DNA from: Prostheceraeus crozeri
Lineage: Eukaryota > Platyhelminthes > Polycladida > Euryleptidae
NCBI GenBank assembly: GCA_907163375.1
Contig: CAJQUW010009248.1
Span: 1 to 64,000 of the forward strand
Reading direction: 5' to 3'
DNA: 64,000 nt
Made by a program: the position numbers and the translations under genes. Shown one piece after another: positions 46,201 through 56,531 of this stretch; position 1 is the stretch's first letter; the number at the start of each line of letters is the position of its first letter. A model generated the notes under the pieces. The model did no database searches. It saw only the letters and a list, made by a program, of their open reading frames with translations, and was not told the DNA's origin.

Positions 46201-49200
46201 AATGGCTGGTGCAAGAGATTTAATCAATCGAGCTTCGGTCAGTCTGCAGTCCACTGCGCTATGACTTTTGTCCATAATATCAATGTCGAAGTGAAAGGTG
46301 GAAATGTCACTGAACTGGTGCACTTTTATGCCGTGTTCGTAAAGGGCAGAAATACTTTAGACATAATTGATGCTTTCTTTTAACATTGTGCTGGTATAGC
46401 TTTAGTATGTAAAGCATACAACATTTGAAATAACATACGAAAAGCATGCAAATATATACCAAGAGAATACAGAAATATAACAAAAAAATATTTTGGTATG
46501 CATCCTTCGTATGTGATTGGTATTGAGAGAATTACAGTGTATTCATAGAATATTTCAAATAAGAAATACTTTTGGTTATAAGCTTTTTCATTTTGGGCTT
46601 GACAATACCGCGTATTGAAGGTCGTACATGTTATATATGTTGTAGGCATACATGCATTTTGTTGCATTTGTGCATATTGAATTTACAAATATTTCATAAA
46701 GTACAAATATTTCAAATATTTCACACCCCTGAACTGTCTGCGACCGCCGATAGCTATTTAAAATGAATTCATTCCAATTTCGTGTTCTAAGTATGTTTAA
46801 CCATGCACTCACTACGCAGCTGTATGCTTCATCAAGTCTGTGTATATTTCTGGATGATCAAACGAAAAGAATTACTTAGCTATGAGCACTGTGTAATTCA
46901 ATCATCATCAAATCGAAAAAACTTCAATTAGTCAGAATATCAGTAGGCTAAATTAAAGTAAATCTTTGTAACGTAAGACATATAGGCTACTTGGGCTACT
47001 AATCGCAGTTATTCCAATAAAATTCCTTCCCCACTAATACCACACTTCTCATGACACCAAAAATTACAAGTACAGCACTTCAAAGAATTTTGGCCTACAG
47101 AAGAATCTTTATGTCAGCAAAGATACGAAGGATACACTTTACTCATTTATTGAAACTTGGGCTTCGGTTTTGGGTTTTGACCATAAACTTGTGTTCGGTA
47201 TACCCAATACAAGCTTTTGCCCAACCTTGCTGCAGTCATTTCAGATATCTACAGTTCGTTTCATAAAAAGTGGATCATCCCAAAATTTGACTAAATAAAA
47301 CATAAGTATGATACAGAAAGCATTTTTCATGTTATTTCATGTCCCTAATATATTAAAATGTCCTTATATAATCTGATAAGCTATGATACAGTAACGGTTC
47401 TTAAGAAGCTAATATTTTGTGGCCCTACCCTTATTGTCAATGACATTACCAATTCGTCTAGGCATTGATTCGATGATATCGTTGATTTTTGACTGATCTA
47501 ACTTTCTCCACTCTCTTTTTAACAGTGACGTAAGTTGTGACACGCCATCTGTAGGTAGCAGTGAACGACGAACGTTGCGTTTTAGAATACTCCATACATT
47601 TTCTATGGGATTCAGATCAGGAGAACGAGCTGGCCAAGATAATGTCCTAAGCCCCAATTGAGACTTGCATAAGTTGACTCTACTACTCCTGTGACACGTA
47701 GCATTATCATCCATAAATAACCAAGTCGATGGATCACCAAGTTGATCTGTCATTTGGCCAATGTTCATTCGTAAAACATTCACATAGCGTTCAAAATTCA
47801 TGGTTCCTTGCTGTATGTGAAGTTCAGAGCGGCCATTGGTCCAAATGCCAGCCCAAATCAGTAGAGTCGCACCTTGTACCCGGGGACGATGTAAATGTCT
47901 CGGAATTTCCTGATCAGATTTTATCCATAATCTCAATCGACCATCACTATCCTTCAGACGGACTGATGCCTCATCAGACCAGACAACCCGATCCCATTGA
48001 TTTCGCCAGTGACAATGACTCATTGCCCATCTGAGACGTCTTTTTGTATGCTGATCTGACAATTCGATCTGAGAGGGCCTCTTACAGCTCTTGAAATTCG
48101 ACTCAATAAGTCCTCTACGAATAGTGGACTTAGAAATAGACGAGTCTAGTGCAGCCATCTCAGTTAACGAGAGACTTGGATCAACTTTAACAAATCTCGA
48201 AATTAGGCGGTCTCTACGTTTGGATGTTTTGCGCGGACGGCCAGAGCCCTCTTTACGACAGAGTCGAAAATCATCATTATGCCATCGATGCACATTTGTG
48301 TAAGGGACATTTAGTCGCTTGCTTGTAGCTCGCAAAGAAAACCCTAGTTCTAGCAAGGCTGACACTTTGCCTTTTGTGAATGCTATCTCGTTATTGTTCA
48401 TTTGTGCTTTGTATTGTTTTCAACCGGTAAGAGATAGATTTCTAGCTGAAAGCAATCTGGAGTGCTGCCAACACCACCGCAACGAAGTCAGGAAGCTATG
48501 GAACATGAAGTCCAGTTAATCACATGTAGCAGTTACATTATTGTTGATGAATAATGGTGCTATACTGTCTCTGATTGACCGATTTTCTTTATTTTTGCTT
48601 TGCTTGATAGCTTTTGGCTTGTAGAACAACATATTACATAACAAAGGAAACAAATGTAATTTCATAAGAGTGAGGTATGATTTTGTGTAACATTGCTAAA
48701 TGAAGATCAAATTATCTACTACTTTTTTATCTATAACAGGAAAACAACTCAATATTCATGCTTGAAATTTCCAACAATGATATTAGTAAGCACAACTGAC
48801 ATATCTTCCAAATTTCAGAGAAATTCGTTCAAGTTTGGCGGAGTTAGACAAAGTTGAAGTTAAGGCGATGTTTAAGGGTGATCCATTTTTTATGAAACAA
48901 TCTGTAATATGTGCTCATTATAAACTGATTTTCACTACATGAAACAATGTGGCGCTATTAATTAGATATATTACATTTTTTGACAAATATGTGTCTGCTT
49001 GACAAATAAGGATTCCAGTGTAGATCGATGTTTGACCTCTATCTTCATTATTTCATTAGTGAGGCCACAGCACAGCCAAAGATGTCGCTTCAGTTTTTCG
49101 ACGCATTCAAGCGTCTCTTTTGCAGAGGCACTTCGAGAACCGCGTTTGCCGGAGGATTACAAATAGTTCCAGTGAGCTTTATTAATGTGGCACGGCTATT

Positions 49201-52200
49201 GTATTTATTAACAACACTGACGCATAATCCAACGCTCTATATTCTATATCAATCGATAATTCTCAATGTCTTCACAGCATCGGTTGTTGTGACTGCATTT
49301 TGTTGAGAATCATTCGAGTTTGTCGATACAAGAGGTTCTGGTCCAGATATATAGACTTTACTTTTCATGAGATAACTCAAAGTGGTCCTATATAGAGTTG
49401 ATCTGCATAGACCGGCCAACTTCCTTTTCCATGAAGACACAGAGTTGTCCTGTACAGAAATCGCGGACATAGATGGGCCAATTTACTTTATTTTTTGCGA
49501 GGAAAGGATTCAAAGTGGTCGTATTACAGAGGTGCTGAAGACGGGAGTTTCATTGTCTATGGTTTATACAACTTATCTGCTGCAAAATGCCTGCCAAGGA
49601 AAATTGCTCTAATTTGAAGTTCTAATTTCTATGTTAAATTGTGCAATTATATTGCATGGATTGTATTACATAGAAATAACTAAATTAAGTGCATTAGATC
49701 TTTAGAACTCCTCTATACGTCACTGAAATGACATTTTTCAAACTGATCTTACTTGTATTGGTAATTGTTCGCGATGAAATTCTTGTTATTGACAGTATAC
49801 AGCTTGAATGTTGCTGAACTTTGTTTCCAACGAAACGTTTGGAGGCCAAGTTTCTCCGCATTCAACCACAGGGTTGAGACTGAATTTTTTGATAGGTAGG
49901 TGCACAGCTTTTCCTGCAAAACATAACAGAATTTCCGAATTAACGATACTGGGAATGCAGCCGACTGCTGGTTGCAATATCAGTCTACTCTGGTCTCGAA
50001 ACTTATGACCATGCTTGTTCTAAGATCCCCGAAACCGGTCTCGTCGGCTAATAGGCAATAGAAGTCTGCGTTCGTGACATGAACACGATCATGTTTCGTG
50101 TCATTTTGAGTCATTTCATTCGCATTCGTGTTCGCGCTCGTGTTCAGGAAATTAGAGTCGTGCATGTTTCTCATGTTGACAAGAATTCATTTGCAAATTT
50201 TTAATCGAGATAATTTGATGAGCTAGCCTGTTCTAACTACTAAAGACAAGCTGTCTAGAATACATTGTACATGTATTTCACGTATACATGTTATTCTCAT
50301 GTATACATGGATTTGTACACAATGTGGAATAAATAAACAGCATTCCTTCAACATACTTGCACAGCTACATTGCAAGACCAATGCATGTAAGTATGTGTAT
50401 AATTGATAAATTCATGGGTGAATCACGAGCTACCCTTAGTCCGCTGGTAGACCGAGCGCACAGCCCACTACTACCCGAATTTGAGCAGAGCAGCGTGCGC
50501 CTCGTTCACGTCACGCGTAGTTGTCAACCCATTAATTTCCGCTACAAGCGACCAACATCAGGGTTTATCTTGAACAGACAGTGTACTCTAAGTTTAGCAA
50601 ATTATGCTGCCACTTTCACTACTTTTAGACATTTCTACAGACATTTTGACAGAAATCACTAAACTTTTCATCTAATTCAAATTACTCTACAATTCCCTTT
50701 AGTGGTGCCGTCCCCTCCAGTAAACTATTCTTTTGCATTTAAATCAATTGCTCACAAAATAAGTTTCGTTTTATTTTTATGTCAGCCGTAGGCAGTTTAG
50801 ATTTCGTATTCGTGGCCTGTTGTGTTAAAGGCTCAAAGTGTTCGCGTCATATTGAGGTCAAATTTCTGACAAGTGCAAATCTCTGTTAAGAAAATGAATA
50901 GATTTTATTGCTGCTTCAAAGGTATAACGATATTATGAAAAAACGGAACTTGCAGTGCGCGACAGCAAGTTGGAAACTTGGCATAAATCTACGGACACGT
51001 ACATTTTTCAACACTTTCTAAATTTTTTTGCTATTAGGAAATATCGACAAATTTATAATCATCTGAAAGAGAATTTTCCGATCTATCATTTGAATGTTGT
51101 TGAATTAATTGTTTTTGAAATTGGTGGTTTCTAGAGGCCCATAAACCCGAAAGCCCAAAATTTTCTTTGACTTGTTTTGACAAGCGCATAATTCAATTTG
51201 AAACATTCTCCTTGTGATATTCAAAACCGTCACAAGATTGGCTTTTAGAAAATATACAGTTTGACAGTGTTTTCTCGAAGTTTATAGACAATATTTTGAA
51301 AGTAGTATAGATAGAAAATGTGGCGATTTTTTCATTTTCAGAATGTGTTGCGATAATAACAGAAATAACGCTGTTAACTAACTGGTGGCATTTATTTACC
51401 TCAAAACTAGTGTTTTCTGCTTTTGTTGGGTAAATTTAAGGCCCTTCGAAGAAATATTCTGAAAATGAAAAAATCGCCACATTATCTTTCTATACTACTT
51501 TCAAAATATTGCCTTTAAACTTCGAGAAAACACTGTCAAACTATATATTTTCTGAAAGCCAATCTTATGACGGTTTTGAATATTACAAGGAGAATGTTTC
51601 AAATTGATTTATGTGCTTTTCAAAACAAGTCAAAGAAAATTTCGGGCTTTCGGGTTTATGGGCCTCTAGGAACCACCAATTTCAAAAATAATTAATTCAA
51701 CAACATTCAAATGATAGATCGGAAAATTCTCTTTCAGATGATTATAAATTTGTTGATATTTCCTAATAGTAAAAAAAAATAGAAGGTGTTGAAAAATGTA
51801 CGTGTCCGTAGATTAATGCCAAGTTTCCAACTTGCTGTCGCGCACTGTAGCTCTACTTAGACACTGATTTCAAAGGGCAGAGGATTGCTACATGTAAGTG
51901 ACATTTGCCTTCAGAGCATCATTCCTAATGATTATGGCACCTTTTCTATATGAACTCCAATGTCCGGTTGACACGAGCTACTATTTCGAACCTTATGGAC
52001 GAACGACAATGATAGTATGCTGCAATTCCATTTAATATGCTCTTCTTCCCTAAGGAATGCAAGTTATTGACAGAGCTTTTACGAGGTGATGATTGACGTG
52101 ATAGCTTGTCCCAAACTTAATACAATTTGAATTGAAAGGTCAGATAAAGTAACTGATTGACAAACACAGCCAAGTTTGCTCACTGAACATTGCTCAGATG

Positions 52201-53897
52201 CTGACGATGGCATGTCCTGATTCCATTTTCTACGGTCATTGTTTTGATGCAGTAAATGGTAAACTTTCAAATGCTTTTTAAAGCAAGTTATGGACTATAA
52301 AGAGAAAATAAACACTTTGCTGTTTAATTGCATAAAAAAGTTGCAGCAAAATAGAAAACAAAAAACTTTCGCGAATAACTAAGCAGGAATTTGAGGTGGT
52401 TTTTGATATGTTTTAAACAGTTCTGACCACAGAATTAAATATTTTGTTTATCTGCTTCGGTTTGCTAGAAATGTGATTAATACGAAATGGACGGCACATC
52501 GAGGAACATATTACATGTAAGTGGGCAAAAAGGAATTCCTAATATCTTACAGAGATAGGAAAAAAGTCGGGCGTCGCTTGCGGATTAATGTGAGTTCCAT
52601 CAATGTGCTTCGATTGCCAAAATTCCTTCAGATTCGAAGAATTCAGATCATTGCGCACAAGTTTTCTCCATAATGTTGGCTCTTCCGATCATTATTAAAA
52701 AAAGTAGCAGGCGTACGAAACTTGATGATCCTCTCCTCGGCATTGCTCACTGTATAGTGCATACATTGAATCGAAGCCACGCATCGATGTGTGTTTTGGT
52801 GTGTGCGACGTGATATCACAGCACGCACGCCTCACTGGCTCTGGTGTCCTCTGCTGACAGCTTATCGTTTGCCATTTCCAATAGCAAGCGATACACGAAT
52901 TATCCATTCGAGAAGGAGCAAGTTTCCTAATTCGGCAATATGCCATTTCAATATTAAGGTTACATACAATTCTTCCTTTCTAGGAAACCGAAGCGCGCGC
53001 AGATGAATCTAATTCTGTGATTATAACCGTCTCCTGAAGAGCCCCTATATTATGACATTGTGACTCTTGAGAGTAATGCATACAGTACACATCTGTTTTT
53101 GCTGTTCAACTTAATTTGTTATATAGCTAATCATAGCTTCACATGTATTTGTCAAAGTCTATTAGTCATTTGAAATGATTTTAATTTTGAAAAAATCACA
53201 AGTATTAGATGGAGGTCACATTTTTATACTGCACCTGAGCACGGTGGGAAAATACCCCTACACGAGGCTACCAGGCACATAAGGCTAATTGTTGGCCATT
53301 AACATATCACAGCCTTAATTGTTTTTTACACATTCGTCAGACGACGACTCTGAGCGTGAACTCTACAGTACATGGCCTAAACTCGTTGTTGCAACATCGT
53401 AGGATCTCAAAGTCAGGTTGTCCATATTTGAGTATACACTTTTGCTTGCAACAAGACATCTCTACTCCAAAACTTCTTTAAACAAGCGCTGTGTCACTTA
53501 TGCTTTTATATTGCAAAAACATTCAAACGCTTTTGACAAGGGGGCAGGACTTAATTGTCGAAACTTATCAATTATTAATTCGAAAGCTCCTCTGGAACCC
53601 TCAAGTTCACGACCATTAAGGACGTTGCTGGTGCGAAGACGCACGTGCATGTAGGCTGCAACGAGTTATTTGATGACCTGTTTTGCAGCTTCTTTTTATA
53701 AATTATTACTCACAGGAACTATGAAGGAGACAAATAGTGCTTACCGCATCAGCTGTACTATGGATCTCCGGCAGCATCATTCCTCGAGATTCGCAATATT
53801 GCCATGCCTTTTTCCAAGTGTGTTGTCCTGCGGCGCAATTTAGGAACCACACGAATATCACTAGGTGAAGCATTGTAGAATCGGAGAATGCTTTCAA
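37046..53897 (-). CDS. C-type lectin-like gene with two CTLDs, partial model
   Basis: Supported exons, in gene order: 53897-53745 (signal peptide, start of CTLD 1), a missing part, 43867-43725 (end of CTLD 1), 43660-43503, 41227-41079, 38729-38599 (CTLD 2), and possibly 37264-37046 (membrane anchor). The phases of the four middle exons agree (1/0/2/1). CTLD 2 shows CGGHLTSISSQAEQ, FWIGGSS, EWRWIDSG and CC-containing C-terminal strands. CTLD proteins bind sugars or proteins outside the cell; the usual calcium motifs (EPN/QPD, WND) are not obvious, so sugar binding is uncertain. One or more exons between 53745 and 43867 (entering phase 0, leaving phase 2) were not found. The gene converges with the CAP gene. 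Confidence 0.65.
37590..37660 (+). repeat. Local duplication, copy 1 (with 38515-38585)
   Basis: About 70-75 bases containing GAATACAAACTCACTTCTCG and TTTCAAACTTTCCTGTGG match the intron sequence just downstream of lectin exon D (38515-38585) with few differences. No second exon D is visible beside it. Confidence 0.85.
38515..38585 (+). repeat. Local duplication, copy 2
   Basis: See 37590-37660. Lies within the intron following lectin exon D (minus strand). Confidence 0.85.
38599..38729 (-). CDS. Lectin gene exon D (end of CTLD 2)
   Basis: Acceptor TTCCGTTTCAG; one base completes Phe, then DIGKSCLVFDKDTVG, CKLNKCCGFI and ESCSSCPTCASTVC; ends phase 1 at GTAAGT. The cysteine pairs after the domain suggest a cysteine-rich stalk. 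Confidence 0.8.
39018..39530 (-). pseudogene. Penelope-like element fragment with GIY-YIG endonuclease
   Basis: From about 39530 downward the minus strand reads KKPVFVRVPFVGDCRASHFK, a stop near 39410, then FNTFRVPISSTKNRLPASVN, AIYSFQCTCGSKYIGRTGRL, RIREYVPSWL and DRFRIVVRSRNFQLLSIYEA, with a stop at 39018. This is the linker and GIY-YIG domain found at the C-terminus of Penelope-like retroelements. The CTCG cluster, YIGRT and the R-x3-R helix are recognisable. The reverse transcriptase is missing, and one in-frame stop is present. Confidence 0.85.
39855..40846. mobile_element. 992-bp MITE-like element with iterated CATACG/CATACCAG motifs
   Basis: The ends CACTGTAAATCGCT and (right, reverse complement) CACTGTAAATCGCT are perfect 14-bp inverted repeats flanked by TA on both sides (39853-39854, 40847-40848). 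The subterminal ACCAATCACATACG recurs near the other end (40693) and CATACCAG / CTCGTAT variants fill 40560-40775 in both orientations. No coding gene. A truncated inverted relative lies at 46341-46530. Confidence 0.85.
40848..41000 (+). repeat. Dispersed repeat D, copy 1
   Basis: Shares GAAGAATCTTTATGTCAGCA, ACTCATTTA-TGAAACTTGGG, GGTTTTGGGTTTGACC and TACCCAATAC with 47097-47235. The copy starts exactly where the 992-bp element ends. Confidence 0.75.
41079..41227 (-). CDS. Lectin gene exon C (CTLD 2 core)
   Basis: Acceptor CTTCTTTCAG; encodes KGLESLIQKHSAASQFWIGG and EWRWIDSGVLF; ends phase 2 at GTAAGT (41078 downward). Confidence 0.8.
42445..42790 (-). pseudogene. mariner transposase, N-terminal fragment
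   Basis: From the ATG at 42790: MELSRRDFRAMLYYDCKTGL, helix-turn-helix with TSYATIKNWFAEFGRGRRSL, ERSGRPSESVTEENVE, then the second helix-turn-helix VTYAMIERSLAIHPPQIHRI to FLGVRK. It then runs into unrelated sequence, so the catalytic domain is missing. No internal stop in the 115 codons. Confidence 0.88.
43503..43660 (-). CDS. Lectin gene exon B (start of CTLD 2)
   Basis: Acceptor ATATTTCAG after a 64-base intron; the split codon gives Asp, then QSACKCTKFWFWND and CNDCGGHLTSISSQAEQ; ends phase 0 at GTAAGA. Confidence 0.85.
43725..43867 (-). CDS. Lectin gene exon A (end of CTLD 1)
   Basis: Acceptor CTCATTGTAG; one base, then NWDLLFPNPSEACQQLSC, FCAWKSASC and KPICKCSTNSCKT, matching the NW-P and W-x-C-PFIC end of a CTLD; ends phase 1 at GTAAAT. 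Confidence 0.75.
43921..44465 (+). repeat. Dispersed repeat C, copy without hairpin
   Basis: Homologue of 27002-27655. The ATG at 44156 begins MEILRLVTLLILAVNILLP then stop, again a hydrophobic signal-like start. Lies just upstream (in lectin-gene sense) of exon A. Confidence 0.85.
44500..46340. other. Probable intron of the lectin gene, nothing recognised
   Basis: AT-rich. Open frames (44755-44985 plus, 46135-46383 plus) show no family motif. Confidence 0.35.
46341..46530 (-). repeat. Truncated relative of the 992-bp element
   Basis: Reverse complement of the left ~190 bases of 39855-40846, from the TTACAGTGTA end inward (ACCAATCACATACG, AGGATGCAT, TTTTCGTATGTTATTTCAAA, AAGCATCAATTATGTC shared). 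The other end is missing. Confidence 0.85.
47097..47235 (+). repeat. Dispersed repeat D, copy 2
   Basis: See 40848-41000. It sits immediately before the Tc1 element at 47252. Confidence 0.75.
47252..48904 (-). mobile_element. Tc1-like element, family 1, complete copy
   Basis: 1653 bp, TA at 47250-47251 and 48905-48906, inverted ends CAGTTCGTTTCATAAAAAGT and (reverse complement of the other end) CAGATTGTTTCATAAAAAAT. Carries an uninterrupted transposase on the minus strand. Of the three family-1 copies here this is the only intact one. Located inside the lectin gene region, in a probable intron. Confidence 0.95.
47409..48401 (-). CDS. Tc1-family DD34E transposase, intact
   Basis: 330 residues from MNNNEIAFTKGKVSALLELG to a stop at 47409, normal Tc1 length. 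Paired-type helix-turn-helix domains (LRATSKRLNVPYTNVHRW; SGRPRKTSKRRDR linker; SISKSTIRRGLIES), then catalytic Asp in RVVWSDEASVR, Asp in FMDDNATCHRS and Glu in DLNPIENVW, with 34 residues between the last two. Compared with the copy at 31515 one Gly codon is missing (RVQGATLL versus RVQGGATLL), and the two nonsense codons are absent. Could be active and could mobilise the defective copies. Confidence 0.95.
   Translation of the reverse strand: MNNNEIAFTKGKVSALLELGFSLRATSKRLNVPYTNVHRWHNDDFRLCRKEGSGRPRKTSKRRDRLISRFVKVDPSLSLTEMAALDSSISKSTIRRGLIESNFKSCKRPSQIELSDQHTKRRLRWAMSHCHWRNQWDRVVWSDEASVRLKDSDGRLRLWIKSDQEIPRHLHRPRVQGATLLIWAGIWTNGRSELHIQQGTMNFERYVNVLRMNIGQMTDQLGDPSTWLFMDDNATCHRSSRVNLCKSQLGLRTLSWPARSPDLNPIENVWSILKRNVRRSLLPTDGVSQLTSLLKREWRKLDQSKINDIIESMPRRIGNVIDNKGRATKY
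48907..50952. other. No confident gene; small AT-rich inverted repeat
   Basis: Open frames (49028-49306 plus, hydrophobic; 49786-49977 minus) have no clear family match. At 50263-50325 CATTGTAC...ACATGTATT and CATGTATACATG...GTACACAATG form an imperfect palindrome. At 50070-50140 CGTGTTCG/ACACGA motifs are iterated. Confidence 0.35.
50953..51847. mobile_element. Foldback element with 392-bp inverted arms
   Basis: The left arm 50953-51344 and the right arm 51456-51847 are inverted copies of equal length, around 90 percent identical by eye, separated by 111 bases. Termini are CAGTGCGCGACAGCAAGTTG in both arms. Flanks are TG on the left and TA on the right; no 8-bp duplication was found. No coding potential. 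A transcript would fold into a long double strand. Confidence 0.93.
52515..53022 (+). repeat. Dispersed repeat A, copy 3 (different interior)
   Basis: The first ~200 bases (AGTGGGCAAAAAGGAAT, GATTCGAAGAATTCAGATC) and the last ~50 bases (TTCCTTTCTAG, TAATTCTGTGAT) match 8053-8495, but the middle (52720-52965) is unrelated. Confidence 0.7.
53745..53897 (-). CDS. Lectin gene exon 1 (signal peptide, start of CTLD 1)
   Basis: ATG at 53897 or, better, 53873 (MLHLVIFVWFLNCAAG, a signal peptide), then HTWKKAWQYCESRGMMLPEI, which fits the W-x2-A-x2-YC start of a CTLD; ends phase 0 at donor GTAAGC. Confidence 0.75.
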
Positions 53898-54320
53898 TTT
53901 TCCATTTTATATCCTGAAAATGTCTCTGCCTTGAACGGTGATGTTTGCATTGTGACAAAGTAAAGTATTTTCTCATTAAATCTCGGAGAGCAAACATCAT
54001 TTCCTTCTTTCAGGTTTGCTTTCAAGAATATAAATTAAATGTTGTAGTCACAGATACTGTGCAGTGATTTCAGTGCAGTCAATGTTGTGTGCCTTCCAGC
54101 AGACAGCTATTTGGATCGACGGTGAAAACAAGAAATTATTCCGACAAAGACGCTTTGAGATCTAAAACATCCGACTATTAGCAAAGCGTGCATGAGCCTC
54201 TATTCAAGTAATTACCCGTTATGAAAGGAATTTCACTTTCAAATTTAAAATCTAAGGAATTTATTTCAAAGATATCGAGAAATATACCAAGAACTCTAAA
54301 GGAGTGTTTTAAATGTTTAA

Positions 54321-55245
54321 CCCTTATCTGCATACGCGTAGCATTTTGTTACAATTCCAACTTTAGATACTTGTGATATTTTGTATAGAAAGAGCTCAGA
54401 GTTTTGATCTTAAAATGATGATTCTGTGACATTTATATTTATTTTAATTATCAAGGTTCTACTGAATATCGTTTTCATGTAGTGCTGGAAACAGTTTATT
54501 TTACGAAATTCTACACCCACATCTTCCAATATGTCTTGTTAAAAATTAATCTTTAGCTCTGCATTGTTTGGAGAAAGTTTTTAACAGCAATCAAAACATA
54601 CGCTACTGTTTTCTGCCTGTTGTACAATAGTGAAGCAAATAATTAGTCATAGCACGTTAAAGGGCTCCCGCTCCCATGTCAAATCATCGAGTATTATTGA
54701 CTCACGTGATATGACATCGATTAAATGATAAGAGATATTTATAGCTGTCTATCTCAGTGTGATACATAGAACATTGAATGACAATAGCTGTGAATATATC
54801 ATTGCTGCTTGAAATGCTGCGACTAAAACGATTATCAGCAGAAAAAGCTCTTCGTCTTATATTCAATGAAAGTGTTAGTGATGAAGAAGACACGAGAATC
54901 AATGAACATGATAATGAAACAGAGCAGTATAACGATTATGAAATTGAAAACGATTATCGTGTATCGAACATGGTGACTGGGATCAACATAATATTGGAGA
55001 TATCGATTTTTATGCTGAAACGAGTGACGACGATTACGAATCTTCGAACGAATCTGATTCTGAAATTATGGAATGTGCTGGTGGAATTTCCTACAGATCT
55101 GAACCATTCTTGGGACGACGTCGAGAGAGATACATCATGCTGGGTGTAAATTCAGCCACTCTTGAAAAACTAAGAAAAAGGAGAATGAAACAAAATGTTA
55201 CGCTCATGCAGAATAGGATAACAAATAAGTGCATGCAGATGAGGG
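54321..55245 (+). mobile_element. piggyBac-like element, internally deleted, TTAA-flanked
   Basis: TTAA at 54317-54320 and 55246-55249 flank inverted ends CCCTTATCTGCATACG and (right, reverse complement) CCCTCATCTGCATGCAC. The 925-bp interior holds only the N-terminal part of a transposase. Ends and target site match piggyBac. This family differs from the remnant at 5323-6733. Confidence 0.88.
54778..55245 (+). pseudogene. piggyBac transposase N-terminal remnant
   Basis: The frame from 54811 reads MLRLKRLSAEKALRLIFNES then VSDEEDTRINEHDNETEQYN, the acidic N-terminus seen in many piggyBac transposases (LSAEEAL...DSDEED). After a frameshift near 54968 the acidic stretch goes on (SDDDYESSNESDSEIM), then GGISYRSEPFLGRRRERYIM and a basic tail up to the right terminus. 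No DDD catalytic domain. Confidence 0.75.
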
Positions 55246-55249
55246 TTAA

Positions 55250-56531
55250 GGGCTATTTCTGCATATGATACTTTCTGCATGTTTTTGAATTCCTTCATAA
55301 TCCACCAATTAGCATTTTTAATAACTCGTTGCATAAACCGACAACTTCAAAAGCTGCTTTGAGGGATGAAATTACGAGAATGTCTGGAACATAATATTCG
55401 CACACTGTTACTCATAAAGTTCCAAATGTGTGCTAGAAACAGTGTAATCCTGAACCTGAGTACTACTAACTGCGACTAAGAAATAAGTACCAGAATCTAG
55501 TACTACTTGAGTTCGAAAATATTAGTGCTGATTTTAGAACATTTTGGGTTCGAAAGCATAGTGCTTAATTTTCTACTCATTTTTGAACTTATTTAATGAG
55601 TTGCATGGGACTAGCACCTGTACTATGTCGAAAAATGCCATACGGCATATCTAACCCGCTATATCACATGCGCACATCCATCAAAGAACTGCTTTGACAA
55701 TTGCCAACAAATACATTTGGATCAATAAAATATGCAAAAGAATCTAGGCGCAATCGGTGAAGTGGGCAAGCATTGGAAAGACTAAAAGCACTGTCGGAGA
55801 TTATGGAAAACGTTGGTGGGACTTAAAGCACAGTCAGTAAAGATGCTTTTTTTAGTCTTAGGTTCATAAAGAGTAAATCCATTTCGTTACACCCACTTCG
55901 GCAGTAAAACGTCATTTCCGGTTGTGAGCACTCGCTACCTGAAATAGAAGCGACCCGAGTGACGATTGCGGTAGAGGAACTATGAGTAGCTGTGCTGACT
56001 AGCTGACTGACGACGTCCTTCCCTCAGTCGCTATTCAGATAGCGTGCGCCGCACCAGCTGCAAGCTGACTCACTGAATGCAGCCTCGTGTCGAGTCATTG
56101 ATTGATAATGATATTTCATCATATTAGCACTTCTGTGAATTTAAGCTCGGTAACTCTAGTACTCTTCTGCTTATTGCTTAGATTCAAAGTTAAATAGGAA
56201 TTTTTGATTTACAGTGTGTGCTTTCATCACATTGTAAGCCAACACCTCCTAAAACGAACTCAATTATCTCCTAAAGCAAGACGCTATCCGCACGCAACTA
56301 ATGAATAAATCCACAAATTGTCTTTGGAGGCTACCGGAATCGATTTTTTTAATGCTACATAGTGCATTTTGAGCAGTGCATATGTTGTGTATAGTTATGT
56401 TGTGCTGATTCAATTTATGTTTTTCATAAATAAATAACCTTTTTATGAAATGCAAACAGCCTTTAGGCCATTTAGTAGGCTATACTCCTATATAAGAGAA
56501 CTTTGATAGTGTAACATATTTTGAATAATTA
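55250..56531. other. No gene recognised
   Basis: AGTACTAC-like motifs cluster at 55460-55590, and GATTTACAGTGTG at 56205-56217 resembles one end of the CACTGTAAA elements, but no paired end was found. Confidence 0.35.

Noticed and set aside
47729-48519. Plus-strand open frames (101, 70 and 66 codons)
   Set aside because: They are antisense shadows of the Tc1 transposase and recur, inverted, at the other Tc1 copies.
49028-49306. Hydrophobic plus-strand frame as a membrane-receptor fragment
   Set aside because: Hydrophobicity is common in AT-rich random frames; no receptor motif beyond an NPTLY string.
49786-49977. Minus-strand frame as the missing exon of CTLD 1
   Set aside because: It follows an acceptor-like TTTTGCAG, but lacks the FWIG or W-x-W core expected there and has no good donor in phase.
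52079-52270. Minus-strand frame with WNQDMPSSASEQC as a lectin exon
   Set aside because: Superficially CTLD-like, but no convincing splice borders and no alignment of further conserved positions.
55430-56217. Another CACTGTAAA-type element between GAAACAGTGT and GATTTACAGTGTG
   Set aside because: The two ends do not match beyond a few bases, and orientation is not inverted as required.
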